Source of the DNA: Epithemia pelagica
Lineage: Eukaryota; Bacillariophyta; Bacillariophyceae; Surirellales; Surirellaceae
Direction: 5' to 3'
DNA: 64,000 bases
Assembly (NCBI GenBank): GCA_946965045.2
Contig: OX337240.1
Location: 248,001-312,000 of the forward strand
Part shown: positions 40,381 through 50,694 of the stretch, in pieces
Position numbering within the stretch: position 1 is the stretch's first letter
Layout: each line of letters begins with the position of its first letter
Translations under genes and position numbers: made by a program
The notes under the pieces: model-generated
What the model saw: only the letters and a program-made list of their open reading frames with translations
Told to the model about the DNA's origin: nothing
The model's database searches: none

Positions 40381-43255
40381 CGTGTGTGGTCCAAAACCAT
40401 CCATTCATCCTCGCTTCTTGGTTCAAAAGACTTGTCGTCGCTCCTCGTTTGGTCGTCGTCGTCGTCGTCGTCCTAGTGGTGGTGGTACGATCGTTACGAC
40501 TTTTGGTTGTTGTTGACATGGGCAAACGATGGTTTCGAGACGAGGTTCTAGAATGGGAGAGAGTGAGAGAGAGAGAGTGAGAACGAATGGTTAGAGAGAG
40601 AGAGATATATATTTTTTGTGTGGGAGTAAGCACACCCACGAGACGACGACGACGACGACGACCGAAACTGGGATAGGACCACGGCGACTGGGTCCACGAC
40701 GACAAGCAGCACACACATAAATACATTATACATACAAGAATGAGACTCTCGTTCTCTCACCGTCGAGTGTGTGCGAGTGTGCACGTGGAGTGGACCACAC
40801 GATTACACACACACACACACACATGTTGTTGGCTCTTGGGAGCACACCACGGCGTTCTCTGACACACGTTGGTTGGGTTCGTTCGTCTCTGCAAAACCCT
40901 CTCCTCCTCCTCCTCGTTTGTGTTGTATATTATGGAGCAATATAGGTGGTACAAGAGAAGAACCAAAGAAGGCACATCCTGGTGGTGGTGGTGGTTCCCC
41001 CCGCAAACCAACAACAGAAACCAATGACACTTTTACGAGAACAAAGACCTCCCTCCACGAGAGATTTTCCTGTCCTTTTCTAACCTCCAGCGTTATTGAA
41101 TAAAAGAATGGTTCGAATGCTAATATTATTTCTTGTTCGAATCTCTCACGTATCACCACCGCTGGAAATTTGGTGTGGCACCTACGGCGTTTGGGCCGCG
41201 TTTGAATCCGACGGACAGACCATCAATGGGCGTTCCACCATGACACCAAACCAAAACCACATGATGCGGAGGTAGAGAGGAGCGGCGACGACAACAACAA
41301 CAACAACAACCGCGTATTAGTGTTTCGCAACAGTCCATGTCCATTGGATTCGAACCTAGGATACCGGATCTCCCTAAAACTGACACAACGACGGCAAATG
41401 GTTCGGCTGGAACAAAAGCGTTCGTTTGTCAGTGCGTCTCTTGTCAGTGCCCTCGGCATGGGTGGTACAACAACGAGGAAGATCACACACACACACACAG
41501 AGGCACATCCCGGTGATTCGAGGAGAAATGGTTGGTTGGTTGGTATTGGGAGGTCGTGCCACACGGATGCGGTTGTCGCTCGTTCCAATAAAAAACACAG
41601 GGGACAAGGAACACAGGTTCTCTCCGATCGATTCCTCTTTTTGGTGGTGGTCTGATGGCGGTGGTGGAGACAAGACCAGACGGATGGAACCGCCACTGAA
41701 ACCACTGTTGATCCGCATCAAACAACCACAAGGACATTGTTGGGAGGGCACATGCTCGGTTTGGGGATGAAACATCTCGACATTCAGGAAAGAGCTTGCG
41801 ACGAGGGAAACGTTCACCAGCAACCACCAACCACACACTGGAACAAGAATTGGCTGGCGGAACTTCAGTCTGTAAAACCTTCAAATCGAATCAACGTAGT
41901 GCCAATGGTACCGGCAGAATCCGGGAAAGGGTTCCGAGTCGGAATAGAGCATGGTTGGTTGAGTTCGAGCACTGGCTCTTTCTCCATGGTTGGACCAGGA
42001 CAACACCGAAACGACCCAAACTCTGCTCGTTCCCTCGAGAGAGCGAAAAAAGTCCTGAACTAACGAATCGAATCCAGAGGAAAGCTCCGAGGGTGGCGGC
42101 AATCGTGTGTGAGCATGTGTTTGATGGCTGATCCGAGCAGATTCCGTGGGGCTTCAAGAAACAATATGTACCGCTTGGATGGTGTTGTGTGGTTTCCACA
42201 AGAGTGGAACTACTAGGAGAGAAACCACACCTCACGAGCCGCTGTGTTCCGGGTGTTTTGCACATTTGGAGAAACCCTGGATTCTCTTTTTTACACATGG
42301 CGATTCTGGAGGAGACATGCTATGAGCTTTGGTTCTCTAGGATGTCACTCAGCGTGGCGTCGTCGTCGTTTGTCCGCTCACCACCAGTCCGAAGGAGAGA
42401 GAGAGAGAGAGTCGCTTGTGGGACCGAACAGTTCTTTGGTTGTTGCCGCACCAGCAAGAGGGATATCAGAGATTTGCGTTTGTTCCGCCGCTGTATAGTG
42501 TGCGTTCTGGAGCGCCCGAGTAGGTTGTACCGTGTCGAACAACTCTTCCTATGGTCGATTCGTTGTTGGCGGTTTGGTCGGCCGCACACGAAAAAGCGAT
42601 CTGCCGGATGGATTCGATCGTTGCCCCTTGAAACCGCTACGAGTAGTTCTATAACATTTTCGTGTTTCTCAAAACCAATCACACTGTGATGATACAGTGG
42701 CATCATCCTCAGCCATTCGCGCAGCAGATAGGCTTGCAATCGCATACGACCCAACGAACCCTCGTACATGGCCACCCGCAATACTAGGATTGTCGCTCCG
42801 CTGCTCTACCATAGAATCGAATGCTTCCATTCCCTAGGAAAACACGAGGAGATCAAGTAGAGACTTGGCTTGATTGTTCTAAACGTTACGTTCCCAAAAA
42901 CACATACACGCTTTGGTATTTCTTTTTCGTAGTTCCTATTCCACCGTTCCAAACAACTCCTTCCGCTCCAATCCGTGCCCTGTATCAATCATCCCTTGGA
43001 AAAAAGAAAACCAACCCGGCAAGTTTGGTTCCAACAAGAGTTTTTCACGTTCCAATCTTGTGTGGTCAGCCCCAGTGTAAAATAATACTGTACGAATCGA
43101 TCGTTCCTGTTCTTCTAGTTCGTCGCCTTGCTTACTGTCCTTGAGGGTTTTCTTCGGGTGGATGACTTGACATGTATAAAAAAGATATAATGATAATAAT
43201 TGTGATGATGATAATGATGATATGATGCGTGATACTCTTGTGTGTTCCGTTTCTT
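40381..43255. other. Gene-poor region, about 2.9 kb
   Basis: Microsatellite-like CACACA and GAGAGA stretches (40560-40600, 40805-40825, 41485-41500) and short ORFs in shifting frames. No conserved protein, RNA gene or mobile element recognised. Confidence 0.4.
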
Positions 43256-43873
43256 CTAGCAGCATTTGCTCTTGGCAGGTGTTGCTTGTCCAGCCTTGAG
43301 GTTCAATCCACTCTTGGTCGCCGGTGCACCTTGTCCATCGGCTTGTAAACGTTCCTTGACGGCCGTGGCCAAATCCTTGAATGATTTGTCCACGTTAATG
43401 TCATTCTTGGCCGAGACTTCGGCAAAGGGAATGCCAAATTCCTTGGCCAAGTTCTCTCCTTCTTGCGTCGACACCACCTTCTCATCCTTCATATCACACT
43501 TGTTGCCTACCAAAATCTTGTTGACATGCACATCGGCATGTTGCTGAATTTGGGAAATCCAGTTGCGGATGGATTCAAAGGAACGACGGTCCGTCACATC
43601 GTAGACCAGCAAAATACCTTGGGCACCGCGAAAGTACGATGTCGTAATGGTACGGAACCGCTCTTGGCCAGCCGTATCCCAAATCTGTAATTTGATACGA
43701 GTTCCATCAATATCGACATTCTTGATTTTGAAATCAATTCCAATCGTTGTGATAAAGGTGGGAGAAAACGAGTCGTTCGCGTATCGCAACAACAAACAGG
43801 TTTTCCCCACACCGGAATCACCAATCATCAACAACTTGATTTGCATATCGTACGGAGCGCTGGCACTGCTCAT
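43256..43873 (-). CDS. Rab family small GTPase, Rab8/RabE clade
   Basis: 205 residues from ATG at 43873, no intron. All nucleotide-binding motifs are intact: P-loop GDSGVGKT, switch I Thr in [25 protein letters not shown] and the SAK motif; the C-terminus KSKCC is a double-cysteine geranylgeranylation site. TIGIDFKIK with [22 protein letters not shown] points to the Rab8/Sec4/RabE group rather than Rab1 or Rab5. These GTPases direct exocytic vesicles from the Golgi to the plasma membrane. Length is normal for the family. Clade assignment is by eye; membership in the Rab family is certain. Confidence 0.95.
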   Translation of the reverse strand: MSSASAPYDMQIKLLMIGDSGVGKTCLLLRYANDSFSPTFITTIGIDFKIKNVDIDGTRIKLQIWDTAGQERFRTITTSYFRGAQGILLVYDVTDRRSFESIRNWISQIQQHADVHVNKILVGNKCDMKDEKVVSTQEGENLAKEFGIPFAEVSAKNDINVDKSFKDLATAVKERLQADGQGAPATKSGLNLKAGQATPAKSKCC

Positions 43874-45070
43874 TTTGAGATTTGTCTTTTGGGTGGAAAA
43901 TACGAAACAAAGGGGTTATCAAGAGACGGAAGAAAGAGCAGGGGTACTTGGAGACCGCTACCACTACAAAATGCCAGAATCGAAATCCGAAACAGAGAAA
44001 CAACGGATCAACCAAAGAAATAGAAGAGGGGGTCTCTACACACTGGTTATTGTTGTTTGAGGTGGTGGTGGTGGATGTTGTTCTCAAGAGTCCAAGAACA
44101 CAACAGAGAGGGACTGAACGACACAGACAAGTGATGTAGCAGCAGCAATGATCCTGGCTTAGCTGTTCCGTCGTAGTTGCGGCTGTGTAGGCATGTGCGG
44201 CGTGGCTTTCCTTCGCTTCTCCCACTGGCTCATCCACATGACCTCTCGCAAATTCGGTCTTCCCATCGTTCAAAGAATTCTTTTTTACATATTATGCGTA
44301 TGTAAAATATTGATTCTCACCTCTGGGTTGTTTCCACGACCCAACTCATTGGTGCGATTCCTCGTTTTAAATTTCAAAGGGATCGCTCGCCAGTTTTTGG
44401 CGATCTGTCGCAACGGTACTCAATGTTAGAAGAACTGGCGAATTGAGACATTCCTGACCGGTCGCAGATATGGGCGTGCCGTCGCATGTGGTTGGACAGA
44501 CAGACGAACCAATGCTAGGTAGCCTCCCACCTCCCACACAACGATGAGATAGACTTGGGAAGAATTCTCTTGCGCACCCCTGCAATACACCTTTGTCTAG
44601 AAACAGAAGTTAGCCATCAGAAGTCAATGACTTTGGGTGCCATTGAGTGTGACAGACAATGGATGGATCACGGGTAAGATGGTGATTGGCTAAAGACAGA
44701 AGATTCAGATAACGAGGCCTCGGAGATTGCCTACCCAGAGGTGGATCAACACGACCGGAGATTCTGCCGGAACCATTCCGCCCTCCGCACTGCGATCACT
44801 CTACGATGATGCTTCTTATCCCCAGTAATAACAGTTGAACGATCCAAACAGATTGGCTCTCTGTTTCAAGGTCTAAGTATAATTATTATGTACATAAAAA
44901 CAGCCATCCGTGTCAGCCGTCGTCCTGCTCCTTTTGTCGAAACCCATTCGTTTCTCGGTCCAAACAAGGGTCATTATTGCTTCGGCTTTTCGCTGCACAC
45001 AACCATACTCCTGCGCCGCCGTGTTTGTTTCTCGCTCCAACAGTCCTGGAGGGTGGTGGTATATTTCTTT
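43874..45070. other. Intergenic region, about 1.2 kb
   Basis: 5' flank of the Rab gene and 3' flank of the next minus-strand gene. No supportable gene or repeat. Confidence 0.4.
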
Positions 45071-45673
45071 CTAAAAGCCACTCAGATTTTTGCGGAGAAT
45101 TTCATTTTGTTGGACTCCATTGCCAAATCGCAATCCATCGTATTGGACTCGTTCTTGCCAGGACAAGCCCTCTTTGAGTTTGGCCGTTTGTTCCTTGTCC
45201 CACTCTTCGGCACGGACATAGCCACGACGTTTTGGTTCCTCCTCTTGGTCGGAATGCAACGAGGCATGTTGCGCCGTACTCGACGAGGCAGCATTGGAAT
45301 CATGATGCGACGAGGACAAGACGGTTTGTTCAAACAAACTGGCATCGCTGGCCAATTTCGTCAACCGTTTCATGTAGTCCGAATTGGATTCGCCGGGTCG
45401 TTGGGCAAAGGCCGAGGATGTCGCTTGCAATTCGAACTGTCTTGTTGTTCGACGTGGTTGTGAGGATTGGACCATTATCCTGGAGGTCCAAGTCGACGAC
45501 CTCCTGGATTGTGGTTGAACTGCATGGGACGAACCAGGAAGAATGGACCATGCCATGGATGCATCCACCAAAAGCGTGGACAACAAGACAAGCATCATGG
45601 CGACTGCGGACCAACTCCATGGAGAATGGTTGGTCGACCATGTTCTGCTGGATCGAGTCGTCGTCGTCGTCAT
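45071..45673 (-). CDS. Unknown protein, probably plastid-targeted
   Basis: 200 residues from ATG at 45673. A basic/Thr-rich start leads to a hydrophobic helix (VAMMLVLLSTLLVDASMA) and then WSILPGSS. Cleavage after ASMA would leave Trp at +1, which the diatom plastid rule (F, W, Y or L) allows; a Ser/Arg-rich transit-like stretch follows. The C-terminus has RRGYVRAEEWDKEQTAKLKE, LSWQERVQYDGLRFGNG and QQNEILRKNL, which reads as a small conserved domain. I have a weak memory of similar uncharacterised diatom proteins. No cofactor or catalytic motif seen; function unknown. Confidence 0.7.
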   Translation of the reverse strand: MTTTTTRSSRTWSTNHSPWSWSAVAMMLVLLSTLLVDASMAWSILPGSSHAVQPQSRRSSTWTSRIMVQSSQPRRTTRQFELQATSSAFAQRPGESNSDYMKRLTKLASDASLFEQTVLSSSHHDSNAASSSTAQHASLHSDQEEEPKRRGYVRAEEWDKEQTAKLKEGLSWQERVQYDGLRFGNGVQQNEILRKNLSGF

Positions 45674-46947
45674 GGTTCTTCCACGAGGTGGCAATGGACG
45701 TCTATTGTAGTGTGTCTGTGTCGGGAGTCGTGAAGCAATGCAACAAAGACAGATGTTGGTTCTCGTTCTCTCGAGAGTCTGTCACGTCTTGGTTCACGTT
45801 GTGGAAAGAGAGGTCGTGCTTCGGATCCTTGTGTGTCTGTCGTGGTTTTCGGTGTGTGGTCGAGATGATGAAGAAGAGATGAAGAAGAAGATGATTATGG
45901 GCCACCAAGAAGCTTCTTGTGGGTGTGTTTGCCGGAAAACGAAAGTGCAAGAGTTGCCCTGCTTCCGCGAATTCGCGATCGCGCGACGCAAGAATTCCTT
46001 CGGGTCAAACGTGGGGCGTGGGGGAGACGAAGAGCTACAATATGTCCCTCCGAATTCTGATCCCAACGAGTGGTAGATAGTTGCCAATTTGGACACTCTC
46101 CACCTCTCTACTAGCAGCACCACCAATCATCCCTAGGTACTCATGTGAAAAAAGGGAGAAGAAGATGGATGTGGCTTCCGAATTTTGGAACGCGAAAGGG
46201 TACAACCGAGTGAACTTCTTGCAACGGAATGATCAATTGGTTGCCCATTTTTGCTTCGTTGCATTCCAAGAGGAAGGAGATCTTCAACTTTTTCGACCGA
46301 CTCAAGAGTGATGCCGCCCAGAACGGCAAATACATCATTGAGCATTCTTCCTCTAGCTCCATAGTAGAGGATCTATTTTTTTCCATGTGGGGTGACGAGG
46401 AAATCTCAAGTCGCGCGGCCGTACTTGGTCTTGCTACTTAGTCGTGGTCACACTTTTATGGGACATGGCATGCGTGACACTCCGTTGGCGATGATCGCCA
46501 GCCGTCAGCCTCTACAACCTGGCTGTACAACAGAAGGAACGATGGATCGTTTTTGGAGAGAGCATGATCATTCCATCAATCGTCGATGCAATAAATAAAG
46601 AAAAGCGCAAGCGCAGTATCAACGACTTGACAACAGGAGCCTTTGCAATATTGGACCGAGCGCACCTCTTTCAGAGCATCTCACACACTTCACTTGCAAC
46701 AGACCCGTCACGACTCTATCGTTGTTCCCCCATCTGTGCTGCGCGTTGTTGCCTTGAAGCCGCATCTATCCATTCACACTATCTGGCTCTCTCTCGCGAT
46801 TGTTGTTGTTCCCTTTTGTGAATCTCTCTCTCGCGCAACTCTCAAGTCTTGCGCGTCTTTTCCAAAAAGCGTATACCATTGATTATTGATTTTGTTTCAC
46901 ACCATAAAGTTCAATATCTCCCACGCATCCTTCGAATTGATTGAATC
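45674..46947. other. Divergent intergenic region, about 1.3 kb
   Basis: Upstream of the minus-strand plastid-type gene and the plus-strand gene at 46948. No gene or repeat recognised. Confidence 0.4.
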
Positions 46948-47565
46948 ATGATTGCGGATCATCAACAACAACCCTTTGTTCCTACGGCTGCCACGACGGC
47001 CGAAGCCGCCAACGCCGCTGTGGCGGCATCCCAATCCTTGGACGATCAAGAGCGTCCATCCGATCCAACCCATGGTCCCAAGGGTTGTTATTTGGTCTAC
47101 GAAGGCAATTCGGGAGGCCGATTAATGTTGCATTACTCGCTCGGGTTTGTCCCCGACAACGCCGTGGGCTTTTGGTTGCCCTCCTCGAATCATTCCATTC
47201 AACCCTTCAAATTCAAACAAGCCGGCGGCCGGTCCGAACTCATCAAGGGCATTGCGGGCGGCGATTCCAATCGTCGCAAATACTTTGTGGGATGGTGTCA
47301 ATTTCTCAAACTCGCCAAGGCCAAAGAGGGACGCGTCATCATGTTTACACCCGCCCAAGGTGTGCCGGTGGACATTTATGGGTACAATACCGCCACGCAA
47401 CATCCCCAATTTTTGGATTTGTCCAGTGGACTCTTGAATATCAATGAATTTGATGCCTTTGCCGTCGTTCCCCGTCATGCCGCCTTTTTGCGCGGCGTCA
47501 AGTCCATTGTCGTGTCCAACTTTTTGGAATTGGGCAATCTTGCGGGAGCCTCAACCAGTGTGTAA
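46948..47565 (+). CDS. Unknown conserved-looking soluble protein
   Basis: 205 residues from ATG at 46948, no intron. An Ala/Thr/Gln-rich N-terminus is followed from about residue 45 by a compact, non-repetitive domain: KGCYLVYEGNSGGRLMLHYS, VGFWLPSSNHSIQPFKFKQ, RRKYFVGWCQFLKLAKAKEG, RVIMFTPAQGVPVDIYGYN and FDAFAVVPRHAAFLRGVK. Balanced composition, alternating beta-like hydrophobics and a full-length frame argue strongly that it is coding. No signal peptide or membrane helix is evident. I do not recognise the family. Confidence 0.75.
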   Translation: MIADHQQQPFVPTAATTAEAANAAVAASQSLDDQERPSDPTHGPKGCYLVYEGNSGGRLMLHYSLGFVPDNAVGFWLPSSNHSIQPFKFKQAGGRSELIKGIAGGDSNRRKYFVGWCQFLKLAKAKEGRVIMFTPAQGVPVDIYGYNTATQHPQFLDLSSGLLNINEFDAFAVVPRHAAFLRGVKSIVVSNFLELGNLAGASTSV

Positions 47566-48355
47566 GAACAAGAGAAGACACACACGCTCTATCGAGACAT
47601 ATGCTTGACCCTTCTTTTGTATGATCGCAAACAACCAAAAGCCAAACGTCTCTCTGTCTCTCTGGATATGCACGCACCACGTTATCCTCGCATCGAGACC
47701 AGAAGGACTTGTTGTTGTTGTTGTTGTTGTTGGAACTGTGAATTTGTGCAACCAAACGGGGACACGGGGAAATCACAAATACACGTTTGATCCATTCGAT
47801 TGATCCATTCTTATTTCTTTTATTGCGTATTTTGGGCAAACGATTCTTTAACCTCTACTACTTAATCAAACACTACGATATCCTACTTGCTTGTATGAAT
47901 GCCTGCCTCGTTGGACTCTCTATCGATTGGTGTGCAGTCGTCCATCTTGGAAGCAGAGACCGACAGTTTCCTCTTGGCAAAGAGCCATATGTTGTTGGCT
48001 AGGTAGGAGTATGGTAGTCCAGATCCATGGAGAAGTCCTATTAAAACTTTTATCATGACAGATCATGCAATTGTAGCCGCTGAGGGAATGGCAACTACCA
48101 ATTGCCTGCTGCTCCAACAAAGTGGGGGATGGAACGGCAACAGCATCTTCTTGACGCAAGGAGGAAGACACAAGGAACAATATTTCGAGACGAATCTACA
48201 AGTACAAACGTTCAAACAAGATCCTTGGATCTTTGGACCTTATACCTGCCTCTAGGAGTACCTACAATACCTTTCTCTGAAGGAATAGCCAGACGGCATG
48301 GGGTAACCTTACGGAGTACGGACGCTTTGCTTCCGAGTCGTCGCCAGACCCGGAG
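47566..48355. other. Intergenic region before the MITE
   Basis: Contains a TTGTTG run near 47709-47733; no gene or structured RNA recognised. Confidence 0.4.
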
Positions 48356-48964
48356 TAAGGGCTGGGTAAGCCGATCCATGTTCGGCTAAGTAGGTTCAGT
48401 ACAAAAGCTACGTAGAGTACATAAAATCAGATAGTACACGTCACGCCGGAAATGGTCGGAATTTCAAAAAAATGCAAAAACACTCGACAATGATGGCGAG
48501 ATCCGGTGATGCCGCATGCATTCACCCATGCATCGCATAAACATCCAACGACCGTAAGTCCTTTGCCTTTACCTTTGAAATTGTTGTCTAAAATTAAAGA
48601 AGATTTGCCAAGTTGGCTGAAAAGGTACGCTCATTTTTCTGCAGTGATGAAATCGAACGACCGCCCTAACTCACTCATTTTTCAATGCTGACTCGACCGA
48701 ATTGAAAGCATAGTCACTCTAGTAGTAAATAATCTTCTTGTCAAAGCGGTCGAGGCAAGCTCTATTATTGAGGAAGTTATGGCCATGGGGGTGATGGCTT
48801 CCACCATTGTCGAGCGATGGCTTCCAATTTGCATTGTTTCTCGTGGCAGCAAGTTTTCAATTTGAGACCATCCGCCCCACTTGTTACACTGATGAAAATA
48901 GTACTACGTAGCTTAATGTACTGAGCCTACTTAGCCGAACATGGATCGGCTTACCCAGCCCTTA
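48356..48964. mobile_element. Tc1/mariner-type MITE (element 48358-48962, TA duplications at both ends)
   Basis: 605-bp element with roughly 60-bp imperfect inverted ends starting AGGGCTGGGTAAGCCGATCC; the first 37 bases match perfectly. Flanked by TA on both sides, the Tc1/mariner target duplication. The interior has no transposase frame, so it is non-autonomous. Its right end is 42 bp from the ATG of the next gene. Confidence 0.85.
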
Positions 48965-49003
48965 GAACCGCCAATCGGGGCTCGCCCTCTGTCATAACAA
49001 CAC

Positions 49004-49762
49004 ATGTCATCAGCAGCAAAAAGCAAAACAGCACTAGGTAGACCTCCTACTAAGTATAACGACACTCTCAAGTCAAGAGCAATCGAGACTCTTAACATAG
49101 AGAGCAACATGAAGGATCAGTGTGACGAGGAGGGATTCAAGGAACAGCATCTCGAGAAGAAAGCACAACAAGAAGAAGAAACACAACAGAAGCAACATCC
49201 AGACAAGCCAGACTTTCTGTTGGGGACCACGCGGACACGGGCGCACTGGATGGTATGGTGGATTCAATCGGGAACATCCTTTTTGCTGATTTACGTTGGA
49301 GCGTTACACCTGAAAGACTTTCATTCCATCAAGACATGGCCTCTTTGGGAGCTTATCTACAAAGGGATCGTCTTCTGGTGGCTTCTCTTTGTTCTCTTTG
49401 GGACGTGTTGTTGGTGGCCTTCCCTCTGGGATCCCGAGAAACCGTTCCGTGCCAAATTCTATTATTTTTTGGCCAATCATGTGTATCATACGTTTTTTGG
49501 CATGTTCCTTGGTGTGGCGGCCTGGATCTTGCCTCATTTTTTATTATTGGAGCATGATTCTTTTGTTCGAGCAACTGATACTGCTTCGTGTCCTCAAGGA
49601 TCGTGTTACACGTTGCTTTATATGGCATTCGCCAACCTACAGGGACTCGCCGTGCTGTTTCGTCCTTCCTGGCTGTTTCCTGGTTTGGAAGCAACGAACA
49701 ATACGAAGCATCCAAATGACAATACCAGAACAACGACAACAAAAGTCAGTGAACCAAAATAG
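49004..49762 (+). CDS. Small multi-pass membrane protein, third family member
   Basis: 252 residues from ATG at 49004. The first 80 residues are hydrophilic and Gln/Glu/Lys-rich. Then come about four hydrophobic segments: WWIQSGTSFLLIYVGALHL, LIYKGIVFWWLLFVLFG, HTFFGMFLGVAAWILPHFLL and YTLLYMAFANLQGLAVLF. The first loop (LKDFHSIKTWPLW) aligns with QWNDCSAIPTLPLW of the gene at 26799 and RNWNECETVRTLPL of the copia-split pseudogene, so the three form one family. SCPQGSCY between helices three and four may carry a disulphide. The MITE replaces most of its near promoter. Function unknown. Confidence 0.75.
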   Translation: MSSAAKSKTALGRPPTKYNDTLKSRAIETLNIESNMKDQCDEEGFKEQHLEKKAQQEEETQQKQHPDKPDFLLGTTRTRAHWMVWWIQSGTSFLLIYVGALHLKDFHSIKTWPLWELIYKGIVFWWLLFVLFGTCCWWPSLWDPEKPFRAKFYYFLANHVYHTFFGMFLGVAAWILPHFLLLEHDSFVRATDTASCPQGSCYTLLYMAFANLQGLAVLFRPSWLFPGLEATNNTKHPNDNTRTTTTKVSEPK

Positions 49763-50694
49763 AACCAAGACAAAAAGAGCACTCTTGAAAAACGATTTTT
49801 TCACTTGGCAGTTTGTTCTTGTTGTTGTTCTAGCCACATAGTTTCAGTTCTTCTTCTTCTTGTTGTTTCTCCAAACAGAGGTTGGCAGGGAGTAGTACAC
49901 CCGTCGTGTCGAGTTCATCCAGTGTGGTATAAAGTTAAGCCTCGATCGTCTCTCGGATGCGCAAAACGACCCAAATCTCTAAAGAGTAGAAGCAGTATTG
50001 GCTGTCCAGTGACAACATTGTGTAGAGGTAGAAAGAGTACGCCACATTCAAGCTACCAAGGTAGTTCTTGTTTGCCAGTTTGTTGTCGTCGTGACTTCTT
50101 CAACATCCAGCTACCTAGAGCCACAATCGGTTTGCCGTTTCGTCTTTCTACTCCTATACTCTGAGACTTTAGGAGTACTGTTGGGTATCAGACGGTCGAC
50201 GTGACGACGAGAATGGGAACCACCACAACCGCACTGCCCAGGGCAACGAGAGGGCCAGCCGTTACCATATTATTCTACTATGGTAGCCCGGGTCGAACCC
50301 TGTGAGCAGCTCGCTCCTATAGATCACGCACTTGCTTGCGACTAGAGCCTGCACAATCTGGTGGTGGAGTATACTGTCCAGTCCACAATCCTCTTTCGAT
50401 TAATAGGTGTGTATTAGAGAGGCACGTTGTGTTTTGACCAACCACCGCGTGCGCAATCATTCTATTATATTCCTAGAGAGAGAGAGAGAGGGGGTACAAA
50501 CATTGGAAATGGCACACCCCCAAAACACTCCCCATCTCGGATACTATACATGGAGAAGGGTGTCATTCTTTAGTTCCTCCTCCAAGACTACTAGGAGACT
50601 TTAGGTATAGAGTCATGATCCTCGTTTCGCAGCAAGCGATACAGGTACCATTCCTCCACATCCACTCGACAAATATACATGCACATGCGACCCG
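49763..50694. other. Intergenic region with an MFS relic
   Basis: Mostly featureless except the transporter fragment at 50188-50268 and sequence at about 50500-50690 that is homologous (inverted) to 62180-62390 downstream of the second sulfotransferase. Confidence 0.5.
50188..50268 (-). pseudogene. Relic of the last helix of an MFS transporter
   Basis: Translates as VALGSAVVVVPILVVTSTV then stop. It matches LGGAVVGVLPILVTSAV in the copy near the right edge and PILVTSTVLPNTQG in the copy at 59.4 kb. Nothing else of the transporter is recognisable here. Confidence 0.6.

Noticed and set aside
41330-41400. tRNA-like B-box on the minus strand (TAGGTTCGAATCC)
   Set aside because: The T-stem has mismatches, and no A-box or acceptor stem could be built.
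42189-42689. 166-codon ORF (plus)
   Set aside because: Arg/Ser-rich, crosses a GAGAGA repeat and has no domain; probably chance.
50262-50345. tRNA-like GGGTTCGACCC near the MFS relic (minus)
   Set aside because: T-arm pairing fails and the 5' acceptor complement of GGGCTACC is missing.
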